This document shows, in pieces, positions 55,236 through 63,637 of a DNA stretch of 64,000 nucleotides. The notes under the pieces were generated by a model. The model ran no database searches. It saw only the letters and a program-made list of their open reading frames with translations, and was not told the origin of the DNA. Location of the stretch: positions 2,077,001 through 2,141,000 of the forward strand of contig NC_014759.1 in assembly GCF_000183425.1 (NCBI RefSeq), given 5' to 3'. Within the stretch, counting starts at the first letter, position 1. Every line of letters starts with the position of its first letter. Position numbers and translations under genes: made by a program. This stretch comes from Marivirga tractuosa DSM 4126 (GTDB taxonomy: Bacteria > Bacteroidota > Bacteroidia > Cytophagales > Cyclobacteriaceae).

Positions 55236-55952
55236 TTATTTTTTTAAAGGAACTGGGCAATCCACTCCCCAAAAAGTGTAGCTTAGCGTAAGACCAGTAA
55301 AATAATACCAATCATTATCATTCCAATCACCATACTGAAAATTAGAATTTCTTTTATCGGTGATTTCCTGCCGGGAAATATTATCTAAGTAATCAAAAAA
55401 CAATTTCCTGGCAGAAAACTCAAAATTAATAGTCCAAAGTGGACTTAAACTATATTTAATACCACCACCAAATGGGATCATCAATTGGATGTCACTATAA
55501 GTAGCATTTTTCTCTGCTCTGTTAATTAATAAGAAGCCAGCACCTACTGAAAGATAAGGGGTGAAATCAACCAAGGCTTTGTCTGATCTGAAATCTAAGA
55601 ACTCATAATTAGCCTGACCTGAAATCTCAGTCAAAAAGTCTCTGAAAGCAGCATTTCTTACTTGGGCTTGCGGATCAATAGGATTTTGATCACTCCCCTT
55701 TATTCTGCCGGCAGCAAAATTTAACTTGGCACTCCACCCATCTTTGAAATTCCGGACATAAAATAAGTTCCCTGCTATCGTTTGATTTGTGATATTATAG
55801 GTACGGATAAGATCTCCAGTGTAATTAAAACTAGCTATGCCTCCTCCAAATTCCTTCGATTGGGAAAAAGCATCTTGGCCAAAGCTGAAGATCATTATAA
55901 CTAAAAAAGGAAAGCTTAAATGCTTTCCTTTACGGAAAAACATTTTCATCAT
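55236..55952 (-). CDS. DUF6089/PorG-like outer membrane beta-barrel protein, copy 2
   Basis: 238 residues. A signal peptide (about 1-31, ending FSFGQDAFSQ) precedes SKEFGGGIASFNYTGDLIRTYN and an eight-strand-type barrel with regular aromatic alternation ending YYFTGLTLSYTFWG. The family includes PorG of the type IX system. It follows the larger paralogue by 3 bp and precedes uppS by 78 bp. Assignment to type IX is by family only. Confidence 0.75.
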   Translation of the reverse strand: MMKMFFRKGKHLSFPFLVIMIFSFGQDAFSQSKEFGGGIASFNYTGDLIRTYNITNQTIAGNLFYVRNFKDGWSAKLNFAAGRIKGSDQNPIDPQAQVRNAAFRDFLTEISGQANYEFLDFRSDKALVDFTPYLSVGAGFLLINRAEKNATYSDIQLMIPFGGGIKYSLSPLWTINFEFSARKLFFDYLDNISRQEITDKRNSNFQYGDWNDNDWYYFTGLTLSYTFWGVDCPVPLKK

Positions 55953-55955
55953 AAA

Positions 55956-57188
55956 TTATCTAAACTTTGCACCTCTAACGAATCCACCGCCCATAATGTA
56001 TGTAACAGAGATATTTGTTACAATATAAATATCGTTGTCATTTTGATTTCCTCTATTATTCCTTCTAACATCATCATTTCCAATTCCAGCTGCTTTTCCG
56101 TATCCAGCAGCACGACTCCAAGTAAAGTCTGGGTTTAAAGCAGTATTGTAGGTGGAAATTCTTGAAGTATAAATTGCTGGCAATATATTTTCGTTGAAGG
56201 TTTGAGCATCAAACTGATTCGACTTATCGGACATTGCCATTGCTAAGGCCGCATTCGGATCAGTAGACGGATCGCCAAAACCAGAAAGGTCTACATATTC
56301 ACCACTAACATCATCAAGGTAATCAGTGAAAGTATGTCTATAACCTATTTCTAAAGCAATATCTAGATTATTAGTAAGCTTATATCTTGCACCAATCCCT
56401 ACTGGTAAAACGATTTGTATTCGGCTGTAAGGTTGAGGTAATTCCTTTTCGTATAAATCTTGATACTCCGCTCTAGTTTCAGCATCAAAAAATTGTCCTT
56501 CTGTTCCTAAATCTCGCAAGCTTACCCATTGCCCAGCTTGTTCCAATTCATAGTAGCGCGGTGAACTCCCCCCAAGGAAATCAATTGGGTTATCAACCAG
56601 GTATGGGTCTCTTGTGAAATACTGAGGGGCAAGTCCCTTTGGATTATGATAGATTACACCAACACCAAAAAAAGCATATATATTTAATGGAGGTCTTGAA
56701 GAAAATCTTCCACCATGCTTAAACAAATCTAATTGACCTTGGAACGAAAGTTCAAAAATATCATTTCTAAAATCTAAATTTCTTAAATATCGATTCGCAT
56801 TTTCTGCTGTAAAGTTGCTTGTACCTACTGTTTCTGTATCAGAAGCATTCAGCCTACCCCACATGAAATTCACTTTCCAGCTGTATCTATCTCCAAATTT
56901 TTGCTTTAAAAACAAATTCACACCTGGGCGAGTAAAGGAAATATCAGTACTTAATGTGGTAGGTCTTGGTGCAATTTCACCAAAATAATTTAAGGCATTA
57001 ATCCCACCTCCGAAGGCGAAGTATGATATTTCAGGATTGAAAAGTCTTTTAGATCCTGAAAAAGAACCTATTTTCCGATTGCCTCTTCTCCTTTTATTCT
57101 TACCTCCGAAAAGCTGGGCATCGGCAAAATCTGGCATTATCATCATTGCCGACATCACGATTGAAAAGCTAAGTATTAGTTTTTTCAT
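55956..57188 (-). CDS. DUF6089/PorG-like outer membrane beta-barrel protein, copy 1
   Basis: 410 residues. Signal peptide (about 1-24, ending DFADAQ), a basic stretch KNKRRRGNRKIG, then the family features ISYFAFGGGINALNYFGEIAPR, GVNLFLKQKFGDRYSWKVNFMWGRLNASD and DIALEIGYRHTFTDYLDDVSG. It is longer than copy 2 through inserted loops. PorG-type proteins associate with the type IX machinery in related bacteria. Confidence 0.78.
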   Translation of the reverse strand: MKKLILSFSIVMSAMMIMPDFADAQLFGGKNKRRRGNRKIGSFSGSKRLFNPEISYFAFGGGINALNYFGEIAPRPTTLSTDISFTRPGVNLFLKQKFGDRYSWKVNFMWGRLNASDTETVGTSNFTAENANRYLRNLDFRNDIFELSFQGQLDLFKHGGRFSSRPPLNIYAFFGVGVIYHNPKGLAPQYFTRDPYLVDNPIDFLGGSSPRYYELEQAGQWVSLRDLGTEGQFFDAETRAEYQDLYEKELPQPYSRIQIVLPVGIGARYKLTNNLDIALEIGYRHTFTDYLDDVSGEYVDLSGFGDPSTDPNAALAMAMSDKSNQFDAQTFNENILPAIYTSRISTYNTALNPDFTWSRAAGYGKAAGIGNDDVRRNNRGNQNDNDIYIVTNISVTYIMGGGFVRGAKFR

Positions 57189-57215
57189 ATATACTTCAGT
57201 TCTTTACTTAAAGAG

Positions 57216-57223
57216 CAAAAATA
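57216..57223 (-). promoter_or_regulatory. Possible -7 box before the DUF6089 pair
   Basis: Minus-strand TATTTTTG matches TAnnTTTG, 28 bp before the start at 57188, inside the 61-bp gap after nadK. It could give an internal promoter for the DUF6089-uppS-bamA genes. Confidence 0.4.
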
Positions 57224-57249
57224 ACACAAATAATTTAAATATATGGTAC

Positions 57250-58137
57250 TCAATTCCTTAAATCTAAGCCCCAATTTAATTTTTGCCTAAGTGTATCAAA
57301 ATAGTTCAACTGATCAAACGTAATCAATTTGGCTTTAAAATCCCCTTTTCTCACTGACATTTTGATGGAAGAATCGACAGAATGGGATTTTGAATCGAGG
57401 GACACCAAGAATTTGTTGCTGCGACCTTCAATTTTAAACGAAATCACGCTTTGATCTGAAACAATTAAGGGCCTAACATTCAGGTTGTGAGCACTTACTG
57501 GCGTAATCACAAAATTATTGGAATGAGGGAGAATTATTGGCCCACCACAACTCAAGGAATATCCCGTTGATCCGGTAGGAGTTGCCACAATTAGCCCATC
57601 TGCCCAATAAGAATTTAAATATTCTCCATCTACATACGTATGAACTGTAATCATGGATGAGGAATCCGTTTTCAGAATTGCTAATTCATTTAAGGCAAAT
57701 GGCTTTTCGCCAAATACTTTTGAGTCTGTTTCTAAATGTATTAATGCTCGGCTGTCAATCTTATAGTTTTTATTTAATAAATCTGACAAAGCCTTATCTA
57801 TTTTATCTTTTGGTGTGGTAGCTAAAAACCCTAGTCTACCGGTATTAATTCCTAAAATTGGGGTTTCTAATTCCCCAACATAATTTACTGCCTCCAGCAG
57901 TGTACCATCTCCTCCCAAACTAATGAGGTAATCCACATTGTCAGAGGCCTGGAGTTTATTGAACTGATCAAAATTAGAATATTGTGGAAAAGCTTCTTTA
58001 AATTTTTTAGCAAAAAGTTGAGAAACAATAAGTTCGGTATTTGAAGCTTCTAGGTAATCCACAACTTTTTTGATATGCGGCTTCACCTCATCGTTAAATA
58101 CTTTGCCGTGAAGTGCAATTTTAACTGGATTAGGCAT
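57250..58137 (-). CDS. nadK: NAD kinase
   Basis: 295 residues. The GGDGT motif (LISLGGDGTLLEAVNYV), NTGRLGFLATTPKD, the catalytic region DGLIVATPTGSTGYSLSCGGPIILP and the NVRPLIV stretch identify it. It makes NADP from NAD and ATP. It overlaps the CBS-domain gene by 8 bp, so the two are translationally coupled. Confidence 0.94.
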   Translation of the reverse strand: MPNPVKIALHGKVFNDEVKPHIKKVVDYLEASNTELIVSQLFAKKFKEAFPQYSNFDQFNKLQASDNVDYLISLGGDGTLLEAVNYVGELETPILGINTGRLGFLATTPKDKIDKALSDLLNKNYKIDSRALIHLETDSKVFGEKPFALNELAILKTDSSSMITVHTYVDGEYLNSYWADGLIVATPTGSTGYSLSCGGPIILPHSNNFVITPVSAHNLNVRPLIVSDQSVISFKIEGRSNKFLVSLDSKSHSVDSSIKMSVRKGDFKAKLITFDQLNYFDTLRQKLNWGLDLRN

Positions 58138-58792
58138 CTAAATATCTCATTAACATATCCAAGCGTTCTTTCTCGTTGGATACTGATTTCACTTCCTGAT
58201 ATTTGGCTATTACTTTATAGCCAAAACGCTCTAAAGTGGCGATTATATGTGTTAGATCTACTTTATTGATTTTTAAGGTCAATCTAAATTTAGTCGGTTC
58301 ATTCTTATCAATATTCAAGCTAGAACCCATTATCTGAGCCTCATTTGATTCAATTAAACGACTTATTTCACTCAGGGAATAATCTGATTGATTCATCGAC
58401 AAAACAATCACACCACCCTCGCTTTGAATAGATGCAGACTGTGAAAAAATGGATAATGCATCCGACAACACTACCACACCCAAATATTCATTTTCGGAAT
58501 TAAGGACTACTACGCACTCAAAATCAAAATCAGTTGCTTTTTTTACGGCTTGATAAGCATGCTGATAATCAAAAACGAAGCAATCATCTCCTTTTAACAT
58601 AAAGTCAGCTGCTTTAGCATCAACATTGTTATGATCAATTATCATATCTTCCGTCAAGAAACCCAAGAATTTCTTATCCTGAATAACAGGAAGCGCATGA
58701 AGCCTCAATTCTTCCATCCAAACCAATGCTTTGGCTGCATCATCAGTCACCTTAAGAGGTGGGATCATATCGTTTATCAAATCTATTGTCAT
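58130..58792 (-). CDS. CBS-domain protein
   Basis: 220 residues. Two CBS repeats are visible: about 1-60 (MIPPLKVTDDAAKALVWMEELRLHALPVI) and 65-130 (VKKATDFDFECVVVLNSENEYLGVVVLSD). The C-terminal part (SLSEISRLIESNEAQIMGSSL) resembles an ACT-like fold. It probably senses an adenine nucleotide and may regulate its coupled neighbour NAD kinase; this is inference. It overlaps both flanking genes. Confidence 0.82.
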   Translation of the reverse strand: MTIDLINDMIPPLKVTDDAAKALVWMEELRLHALPVIQDKKFLGFLTEDMIIDHNNVDAKAADFMLKGDDCFVFDYQHAYQAVKKATDFDFECVVVLNSENEYLGVVVLSDALSIFSQSASIQSEGGVIVLSMNQSDYSLSEISRLIESNEAQIMGSSLNIDKNEPTKFRLTLKINKVDLTHIIATLERFGYKVIAKYQEVKSVSNEKERLDMLMRYLDA

Positions 58793-59556
58793 GCTGTTGT
58801 TACAAGTTCAGTATTTTTCAACCAATCATCCAAATAATTGTTAAAAATCTCCGGATGTTCCATCATGGGAGCATGGCAACATTTATCAATAAATTTCAAA
58901 GTAGTATTAGGGATCAATTTATCAAATTCATGCGCAACCATCGGTGGGGTTATGGTATCATTTAAGCCCCACACCAATAAAGTTGGTGCAGTAATTTTCT
59001 TGATTTCTTCTCGCATGTTATGTCTTTGAGCCGATTTGGCGATAGCAACAATCCGCATACATTTCGGGATACTTTTAGTTGTTTCAAAAACTTCATCTAC
59101 TAATTCCTTTGTTGCTGTTTTAGGATCGTAAAAGGTGTAAGCAACTCGTTCTTGAATATAATCATAACTTCCTCTTTTAGGAAATGACCCGCCCATTGTA
59201 TTCTCAAAAAGACCAGAACTGCCTGTCAATACCAAGCGCCTAATTTGTTCTGGATGTCTCAAAGTATAGATCAGTGCCACGTGTCCACCCAATGAATTCC
59301 CTATTAAGGTCATTTGATCCAAGCCTTGTTGCTCTACAAAACCTTCCACGAAATCAGTTAACGCACCTAGTCCTGCTTGTTTGATTGGCATATCATAAAT
59401 AGGCAATAGAGGAATTAAAACTCTATACTCTTGAGAAAATCTATTTACCACAGCTTCCCAATTACTTAAAGCTCCGAATAACCCATGCAAAAGAACCAAT
59501 GGCTCTCCCGATCCTTCATCTATATAACTATATTCTCCTTTTTTATGTATTTCCAT
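58789..59556 (-). CDS. Alpha/beta hydrolase
   Basis: 255 residues. GEPLVLLHGLFGALSNW gives the oxyanion-hole HG, TLIGNSLGGHVALIY the nucleophile serine, and DKCCHAPMMEHPE the catalytic His; Asp lies in VWGLNDTITPP. The fold is that of small esterases or C-C hydrolases; the substrate is not determinable. No signal peptide. It overlaps the CBS gene by 4 bp and is first in the envelope cluster. Confidence 0.85.
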   Translation of the reverse strand: MEIHKKGEYSYIDEGSGEPLVLLHGLFGALSNWEAVVNRFSQEYRVLIPLLPIYDMPIKQAGLGALTDFVEGFVEQQGLDQMTLIGNSLGGHVALIYTLRHPEQIRRLVLTGSSGLFENTMGGSFPKRGSYDYIQERVAYTFYDPKTATKELVDEVFETTKSIPKCMRIVAIAKSAQRHNMREEIKKITAPTLLVWGLNDTITPPMVAHEFDKLIPNTTLKFIDKCCHAPMMEHPEIFNNYLDDWLKNTELVTTA

Positions 59557-59689
59557 AATCTATTTTAATTCTCTTATAATATATAATCTCCCTTGATGAA
59601 AAAAAGCACTTTTCATAAAAAACAACTTCAATTTTCATTAAACGCTAGAAGATTTATTTGGGTTAAATATATCAATTTCATTTAAACTA

Positions 59690-60286
59690 CTACAATTTAT
59701 TCTCTATTGCTTGACTTTTTTGCTTAACTAAAGAATTCCAGTTTGATAAAATTTTTAATCCATGCTCAGTAAGTGCTGCTTCAGGATGATACTGAATACC
59801 ATAGATTGGAAGCAATTGATGTTTAAAAATCATGTTTTCATTTTCTTGAGTGTTCGCCAAAGGAAGCAAGATAGTATCTTCCAAACTTCCCACCACCAAG
59901 GAATGATATCTCACTGCTTGAAAGTTTTGATTTATTCCTTGAAATAATTCATCATCTAATAAAAGATGAACCCTAGATAGTTTGCCATGCATAGGTCTTA
60001 TGGCTTTTATCACATCAATACCATGATGTTTGGCAATCGCCTGATGTCCTAGACATATACCAAGAATTGGTAGCTCATTTTCAAAACTCTCAATGTAGTC
60101 CATTAAAAAACCAGCTTCTTCAGGTTTTCCTGGACCGGGAGATAAAACTACTGCCGAATATTTCCTTTTATTAAGCTTTTCAGGTGCAACATCATTTCTG
60201 ATAACTTCGCATTCCTCTCCCAACTGATTAAAATAATCAACCAAATTGTAGGTGAATGAATCGAAATTATCAACAATTAAAATCAT
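59690..60286 (-). CDS. pabA: Glutamine amidotransferase, aminodeoxychorismate/anthranilate synthase component II
   Basis: 198 residues. The class I amidotransferase triad is clear: Cys in GICLGHQAIAKHHG, His and Glu in YHPEAAL; VLSPGPGKPEEAG and DNFDSFTYNLVDYF are typical of PabA/TrpG. It supplies ammonia from glutamine for p-aminobenzoate or anthranilate. No component I gene or trp gene is adjacent, so PabA and TrpG cannot be told apart; one protein may serve both. It overlaps cvpA by 4 bp. Confidence 0.88.
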   Translation of the reverse strand: MILIVDNFDSFTYNLVDYFNQLGEECEVIRNDVAPEKLNKRKYSAVVLSPGPGKPEEAGFLMDYIESFENELPILGICLGHQAIAKHHGIDVIKAIRPMHGKLSRVHLLLDDELFQGINQNFQAVRYHSLVVGSLEDTILLPLANTQENENMIFKHQLLPIYGIQYHPEAALTEHGLKILSNWNSLVKQKSQAIENKL

Positions 60287-60816
60287 GATTGATCGAATAA
60301 GAATTGAGACTTCAATTGATTGAAAACATCCTGAATAAATGGCATATAATTAGAAATTAAATCTACCACAAATGGAGCAATAGAAGCCACGATAGGATAA
60401 ATATAAGTTCCTTCAGCCATTTCAGCAGAAACACTTATTTCAATTGATTCTCCCAACCAAAGTACTAAACTGACTCCAAAAGCCCATTTCAATAAGCCTA
60501 TTACTGCTCCAGCAAAATTATCTAAGCCGCCTAACAAGGTCATATCCAAAATCTTTTTGACAATCTTCCCTACCAAATTCACTATCAGCAAAATTGCTAT
60601 AAAAAGTAAGATAAAGGAGATAATAGGCAGGGCTTGCTCCCAATTTTGGAAATAAGGTTGTAACACTTCCATGCCAAAGTCCAATAATTTGAAAGCCCCT
60701 AGTATGGCTAAAATCAGTGCGACCAAGGAAACAATTTCCAATAACAATCCTTTTTTGAAGCCCAAATAAGCTCCAAAAAACAATGGTATCAGCAAAATAA
60801 TATCGAGGGTCTTCAA
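60283..60816 (-). CDS. cvpA: CvpA family membrane protein
   Basis: 177 residues. Four membrane segments (about 1-18, 24-46, 62-84 and 100-122) with the conserved DIILLIPLFFGAYLGFKKGLLLEI start and LDNFAGAVIGLLKWAFG. The family is linked to colicin V production and to envelope homeostasis, with no defined biochemical activity. Start overlaps the yqeY stop by 4 bp. Confidence 0.88.
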   Translation of the reverse strand: MKTLDIILLIPLFFGAYLGFKKGLLLEIVSLVALILAILGAFKLLDFGMEVLQPYFQNWEQALPIISFILLFIAILLIVNLVGKIVKKILDMTLLGGLDNFAGAVIGLLKWAFGVSLVLWLGESIEISVSAEMAEGTYIYPIVASIAPFVVDLISNYMPFIQDVFNQLKSQFLFDQS

Positions 60817-61265
60817 GAAGCCAAGATTTCTTTAACTAATTGGGAAATCATCTTTCCATCAGCTTTACCAGCTAATTCCTTAGTAGCAACTCCCATTACT
60901 TTACCCATATCTTGTGGGCCAGAAGCACCTAACTTGGAAATAATATCTTCTAATTTTGATCTCAACTCCTGCTCAGACATTTGCTTTGGCAAATACCTTT
61001 CAATTACATCTAATTCAAATAATTCTGCTTGAGCCAGTTCCTCTCTACCATTACTCTTATAAGTGTCTGCTGATTCTCTTCTCTGTTTAGCTGCTTTCAT
61101 TAATAATTTCATTTCAGCATCTTCAGTAAGGTTTTCTTCTGCGCCTTTTTCTGATTCTGCTAATAAAATCATAGACTTTACAGAACGCAATGCTTGAAGC
61201 TCTTCTTTATTTTTAGCTTTCATTGCATTTTTAATATCCGTATCAATTTGTTGTTTTAAGCTCAT
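60813..61265 (-). CDS. GatB/YqeY domain protein
   Basis: 150 residues. SLKQQIDTDIKNAMKAKNKEELQALRSVKSMILLAE is the typical start, with YLPKQMSEQELRSKLEDII and the ending LAGKADGKMISQLVKEIL. The fold is shared with the tail of the GatB amidotransferase subunit and suggests tRNA binding; the function is not established. First gene of the yqeY-cvpA-pabA operon. Confidence 0.9.
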   Translation of the reverse strand: MSLKQQIDTDIKNAMKAKNKEELQALRSVKSMILLAESEKGAEENLTEDAEMKLLMKAAKQRRESADTYKSNGREELAQAELFELDVIERYLPKQMSEQELRSKLEDIISKLGASGPQDMGKVMGVATKELAGKADGKMISQLVKEILAS

Positions 61266-61284
61266 AGTAAATTTTTAAAATCAT

Positions 61285-61303
61285 TAACTTGCCGACAAAG
61301 TTA
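61285..61303. promoter_or_regulatory. Possible overlapping divergent promoters of yqeY and pdxJ
   Basis: CAAAGTTA (61296-61303) reads TAACTTTG on the minus strand, an exact TAnnTTTG box 31 bp before yqeY. TAACTTGC (61285-61292) on the plus strand is a near match 30 bp before pdxJ. The two genes are only 56 bp apart. Confidence 0.4.
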
Positions 61304-61321
61304 TCATATAAAAATAAAATT

Positions 61322-62041
61322 ATGACAAGCTTAAGCGTCAATATCAATAAGATTGCCACTTTGCGGAATGCAAGAGGCGGTGAAAACCCAAATGTAGTCA
61401 ATGTTGCCAAAGATTGCGAACGTTTCGGTGCACAAGGTATTACTATTCATCCACGACCTGATGAACGACATATCACCACAAAAGATGTCTATGATTTAGC
61501 ACCAATTGTGACTACTGAATTTAATATTGAAGGCTATCCTGATGAGCGATTTTTAGAATTGGTGAAGAACAATAATCCTGCTCAGGCTACTTTGGTCCCT
61601 GATCCACCAGGTGTTTTAACATCTAATGCGGGTTGGGATACAGTCAAACATCAAGATTTTTTGAAAGATGTAATTTCACAATTAAAAAATATGGGAGTAC
61701 GAACTTCTATTTTTACTGGCACTGATCTTAAGCATATTGAAGCAGCTGCAAAATTAGGTACTGACAGAATTGAACTGTATACAGAACCTTATGCTGCGAA
61801 TTACGCTAAGGATAGAGAAAAAGCAGTAGAACCTTTTGTTTTGGCTGCCAAAAAAGCTCAGGAAGTAGGCTTAGGGATTAATGCCGGTCATGATTTAAGC
61901 TTAGAAAACTTGAAATTCTTAAAAGAAAAAATTCCTTTTTTGGATGAAGTTAGCATTGGCCATGCTTTAATTTGCGATGCGCTTTATTTTGGGTTGGAGA
62001 ATACGATTCAGTTGTATTTGAGAGAGCTCAGAGAAGATTGA
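61322..62041 (+). CDS. pdxJ: Pyridoxine 5'-phosphate synthase
   Basis: 239 residues from the ATG at 61322. A TTG 33 bp upstream is in frame but not needed: family members begin near [18 protein letters not shown]. Active-site features include [17 protein letters not shown] and GINAGHDLS with HAL near the end. It condenses deoxyxylulose 5-phosphate with 3-amino-2-oxopropyl phosphate to make pyridoxine 5'-phosphate. Confidence 0.95.
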   Translation: MTSLSVNINKIATLRNARGGENPNVVNVAKDCERFGAQGITIHPRPDERHITTKDVYDLAPIVTTEFNIEGYPDERFLELVKNNNPAQATLVPDPPGVLTSNAGWDTVKHQDFLKDVISQLKNMGVRTSIFTGTDLKHIEAAAKLGTDRIELYTEPYAANYAKDREKAVEPFVLAAKKAQEVGLGINAGHDLSLENLKFLKEKIPFLDEVSIGHALICDALYFGLENTIQLYLRELRED

Positions 62042-62142
62042 AGACCCCTAATCCCTAATGGGGGAATGAAGTAGGGAGCTTGAAGTAGGAAGTGGGGTGA
62101 ATGTACGTCTCTGGTATAGGTTGACCATATAAGTCAATATAT

Positions 62143-62541
62143 ATGAAAGCGAAGGTAAAATTAATTGAGAAGTACCGTAAGTATTCGGAAGGCTTTAAAA
62201 AATCTATTGTCGATGATTTTGAAAGTGGTAAATTTAGTGTGAGCCAATTGGAGCGCATACACAAGATTTCTAATCAGAGTATCTATAAATGGATTTATAA
62301 ATACTCGAACCATAATGAACGTGGTCAACGCATAGTAGAGATGAAAGACAGTAGTACAGAAAAATTGAAAGCTTTGGAGCAACGCATCAAGGAGTTAGAG
62401 CAAACAGTTGGTCAGAAGCAGATACAGATTGATTATTTTGAAAAGATGATTGATGTAGCCAAGACTGAATTAGATATCGACATCAAAAAAAACTCCAACA
62501 CCCCACAATCGAGTGGTTCAGCAACAACCAGAAGAAAATAA
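62143..62541 (+). CDS. IS3-family transposase OrfA
   Basis: 132 residues. A helix-turn-helix of the transposase 8 type (YSEGFKKSIVDDFESGKFSVSQLERIHKISNQSIYKWIYKY) is followed by a leucine-zipper-like coiled coil (KLKALEQRIKELEQTVGQKQ). It recognises the element ends and regulates transposition. The frame crosses an A8 run (62485-62492) near its end, where a -1 shift leads into OrfB. Confidence 0.92.
   Translation: MKAKVKLIEKYRKYSEGFKKSIVDDFESGKFSVSQLERIHKISNQSIYKWIYKYSNHNERGQRIVEMKDSSTEKLKALEQRIKELEQTVGQKQIQIDYFEKMIDVAKTELDIDIKKNSNTPQSSGSATTRRK
62485..62492 (+). other. Programmed -1 frameshift site of the IS element
   Basis: A run of eight A in the OrfA frame (AAA AAA AAC). The OrfB frame is open upstream of its first ATG at 62550 from this point, coding KLQHPTIEWFSNNQKKINFS before MNQLYE. 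A -1 shift here would give the OrfAB fusion that acts as transposase in this family. Confidence 0.75.
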
Positions 62542-62549
62542 ACTTTTCC

Positions 62550-63386
62550 ATGAACCAGTTGTATGAAACCATAGGCATTAGCAAGCAGGCTGTACATCAG
62601 TATGCAAAGCGTCAAGCTATCTTTGATAAGAAAGTAGCAGATTTAGTTATGGAGGCTGATCAGTTAAGAGAAGCCCATCCCGGTTGTGGGGTTGAGAAAA
62701 TGTATGACACACTACGTCCTGATTTCATTGGAAGAGATCGCTTTGTATCTCTGTTCATGGCACTAGGCTACCGTTTAAAAGCTAAAAGAAATTACAGAAG
62801 GACTACTTATTCCTCAGATGTGTATTATCCTAACCTCATCAAAGGAATGAAGATAAAAGGTCCTTCTCTGATTTGGCAATCTGACATCACTTATATCCGC
62901 ATAGGTGAAAAGTTTTATTATGCTGTATTTATCATTGATGTTTATACAAAGAAAATAGTCGGCTATCATGTAGGTGATCATATGCGAGCGACTGCCAATA
63001 TTAAGGCGCTTAAAATGGCATTTAAAGATCATAAACCACCTAAGATCCATCATTCAGATCGAGGTAGCCAGTATATCTATCATCAGTATATTGATCTTCT
63101 AAGAAGTGAAAATTGTGAAATAAGTATGGCTAAAACTGCACAGGATAATGCTTATGCAGAGCGAATCAATCGAACAATCAAAAATGATTATATCGAATTA
63201 TGGCAGCCCTCCAGCTTTGATGAGTTAAAAAGGAAAATGAAAAAAGCAGTACAGCACTACAATAATGTAAGACCACATAACCATATTGGAAAAATGAGTC
63301 CAGAAGAATTTGAGAAAAAATTGTTGATGAAAAGTACTTTTCATCAACAATCAATCACTATATTCAATAATGAAATAAATGTTTAA
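62550..63386 (+). CDS. IS3-family transposase OrfB (DDE integrase core)
   Basis: 278 residues from the ATG at 62550, although the natural product is probably the OrfAB fusion. The HTH_21 region (REAHPGCGVEKMYDTLRP) precedes the rve core with the catalytic residues Asp in WQSDITYIRI, Asp in HHSDRGSQYI and Glu in DNAYAERINRTIKNDY. All three are intact, and the frame is uninterrupted, so the element is potentially active. Confidence 0.93.
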   Translation: MNQLYETIGISKQAVHQYAKRQAIFDKKVADLVMEADQLREAHPGCGVEKMYDTLRPDFIGRDRFVSLFMALGYRLKAKRNYRRTTYSSDVYYPNLIKGMKIKGPSLIWQSDITYIRIGEKFYYAVFIIDVYTKKIVGYHVGDHMRATANIKALKMAFKDHKPPKIHHSDRGSQYIYHQYIDLLRSENCEISMAKTAQDNAYAERINRTIKNDYIELWQPSSFDELKRKMKKAVQHYNNVRPHNHIGKMSPEEFEKKLLMKSTFHQQSITIFNNEINV

Positions 63387-63600
63387 AAACGGTCAACTCT
63401 ATTCAGGGAAGTGCAGAATTTCTGTGACGAGGTCAGTACCGAAGGTTAGACCGAAAATAGAATTAGAGGTGGAAATAAGATTGTAATAAAGCTGAATTAA
63501 GGTAGTTGGTAATAAATTCTGCATTTTAACTTATTACTTAAAACTTATAACTAAAAGTAAATGGTTGGATGCATGGTAAAACCTGAATTATAAAATTTGT

Positions 63601-63618
63601 CTAGATTCTAGTATCTAG
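63601..63618. repeat. Small inverted repeat upstream of the second hydrolase gene
   Basis: CTAGAT (63601-63606) and ATCTAG (63613-63618) around TCTAGT, 20 bp before the start codon. Possible operator; the rest of the gap 63406-63637 shows nothing distinct. Confidence 0.3.
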
Positions 63619-63637
63619 GCTCTAAAAATCTAAAAAA

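Larger units (their letters stand above)
62112..63405 (+). mobile_element. IS3-family insertion sequence, complete
   Basis: About 1.29 kb with OrfA and OrfB in the plus direction and intact DDE residues. The proposed ends both start with TG and share GTTGACC: 62120-62126 on the left and its complement GGTCAAC at 63391-63397 on the right. The outermost bases match poorly and no 3-4 bp target duplication is visible, so the exact ends are tentative. Confidence 0.8.
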
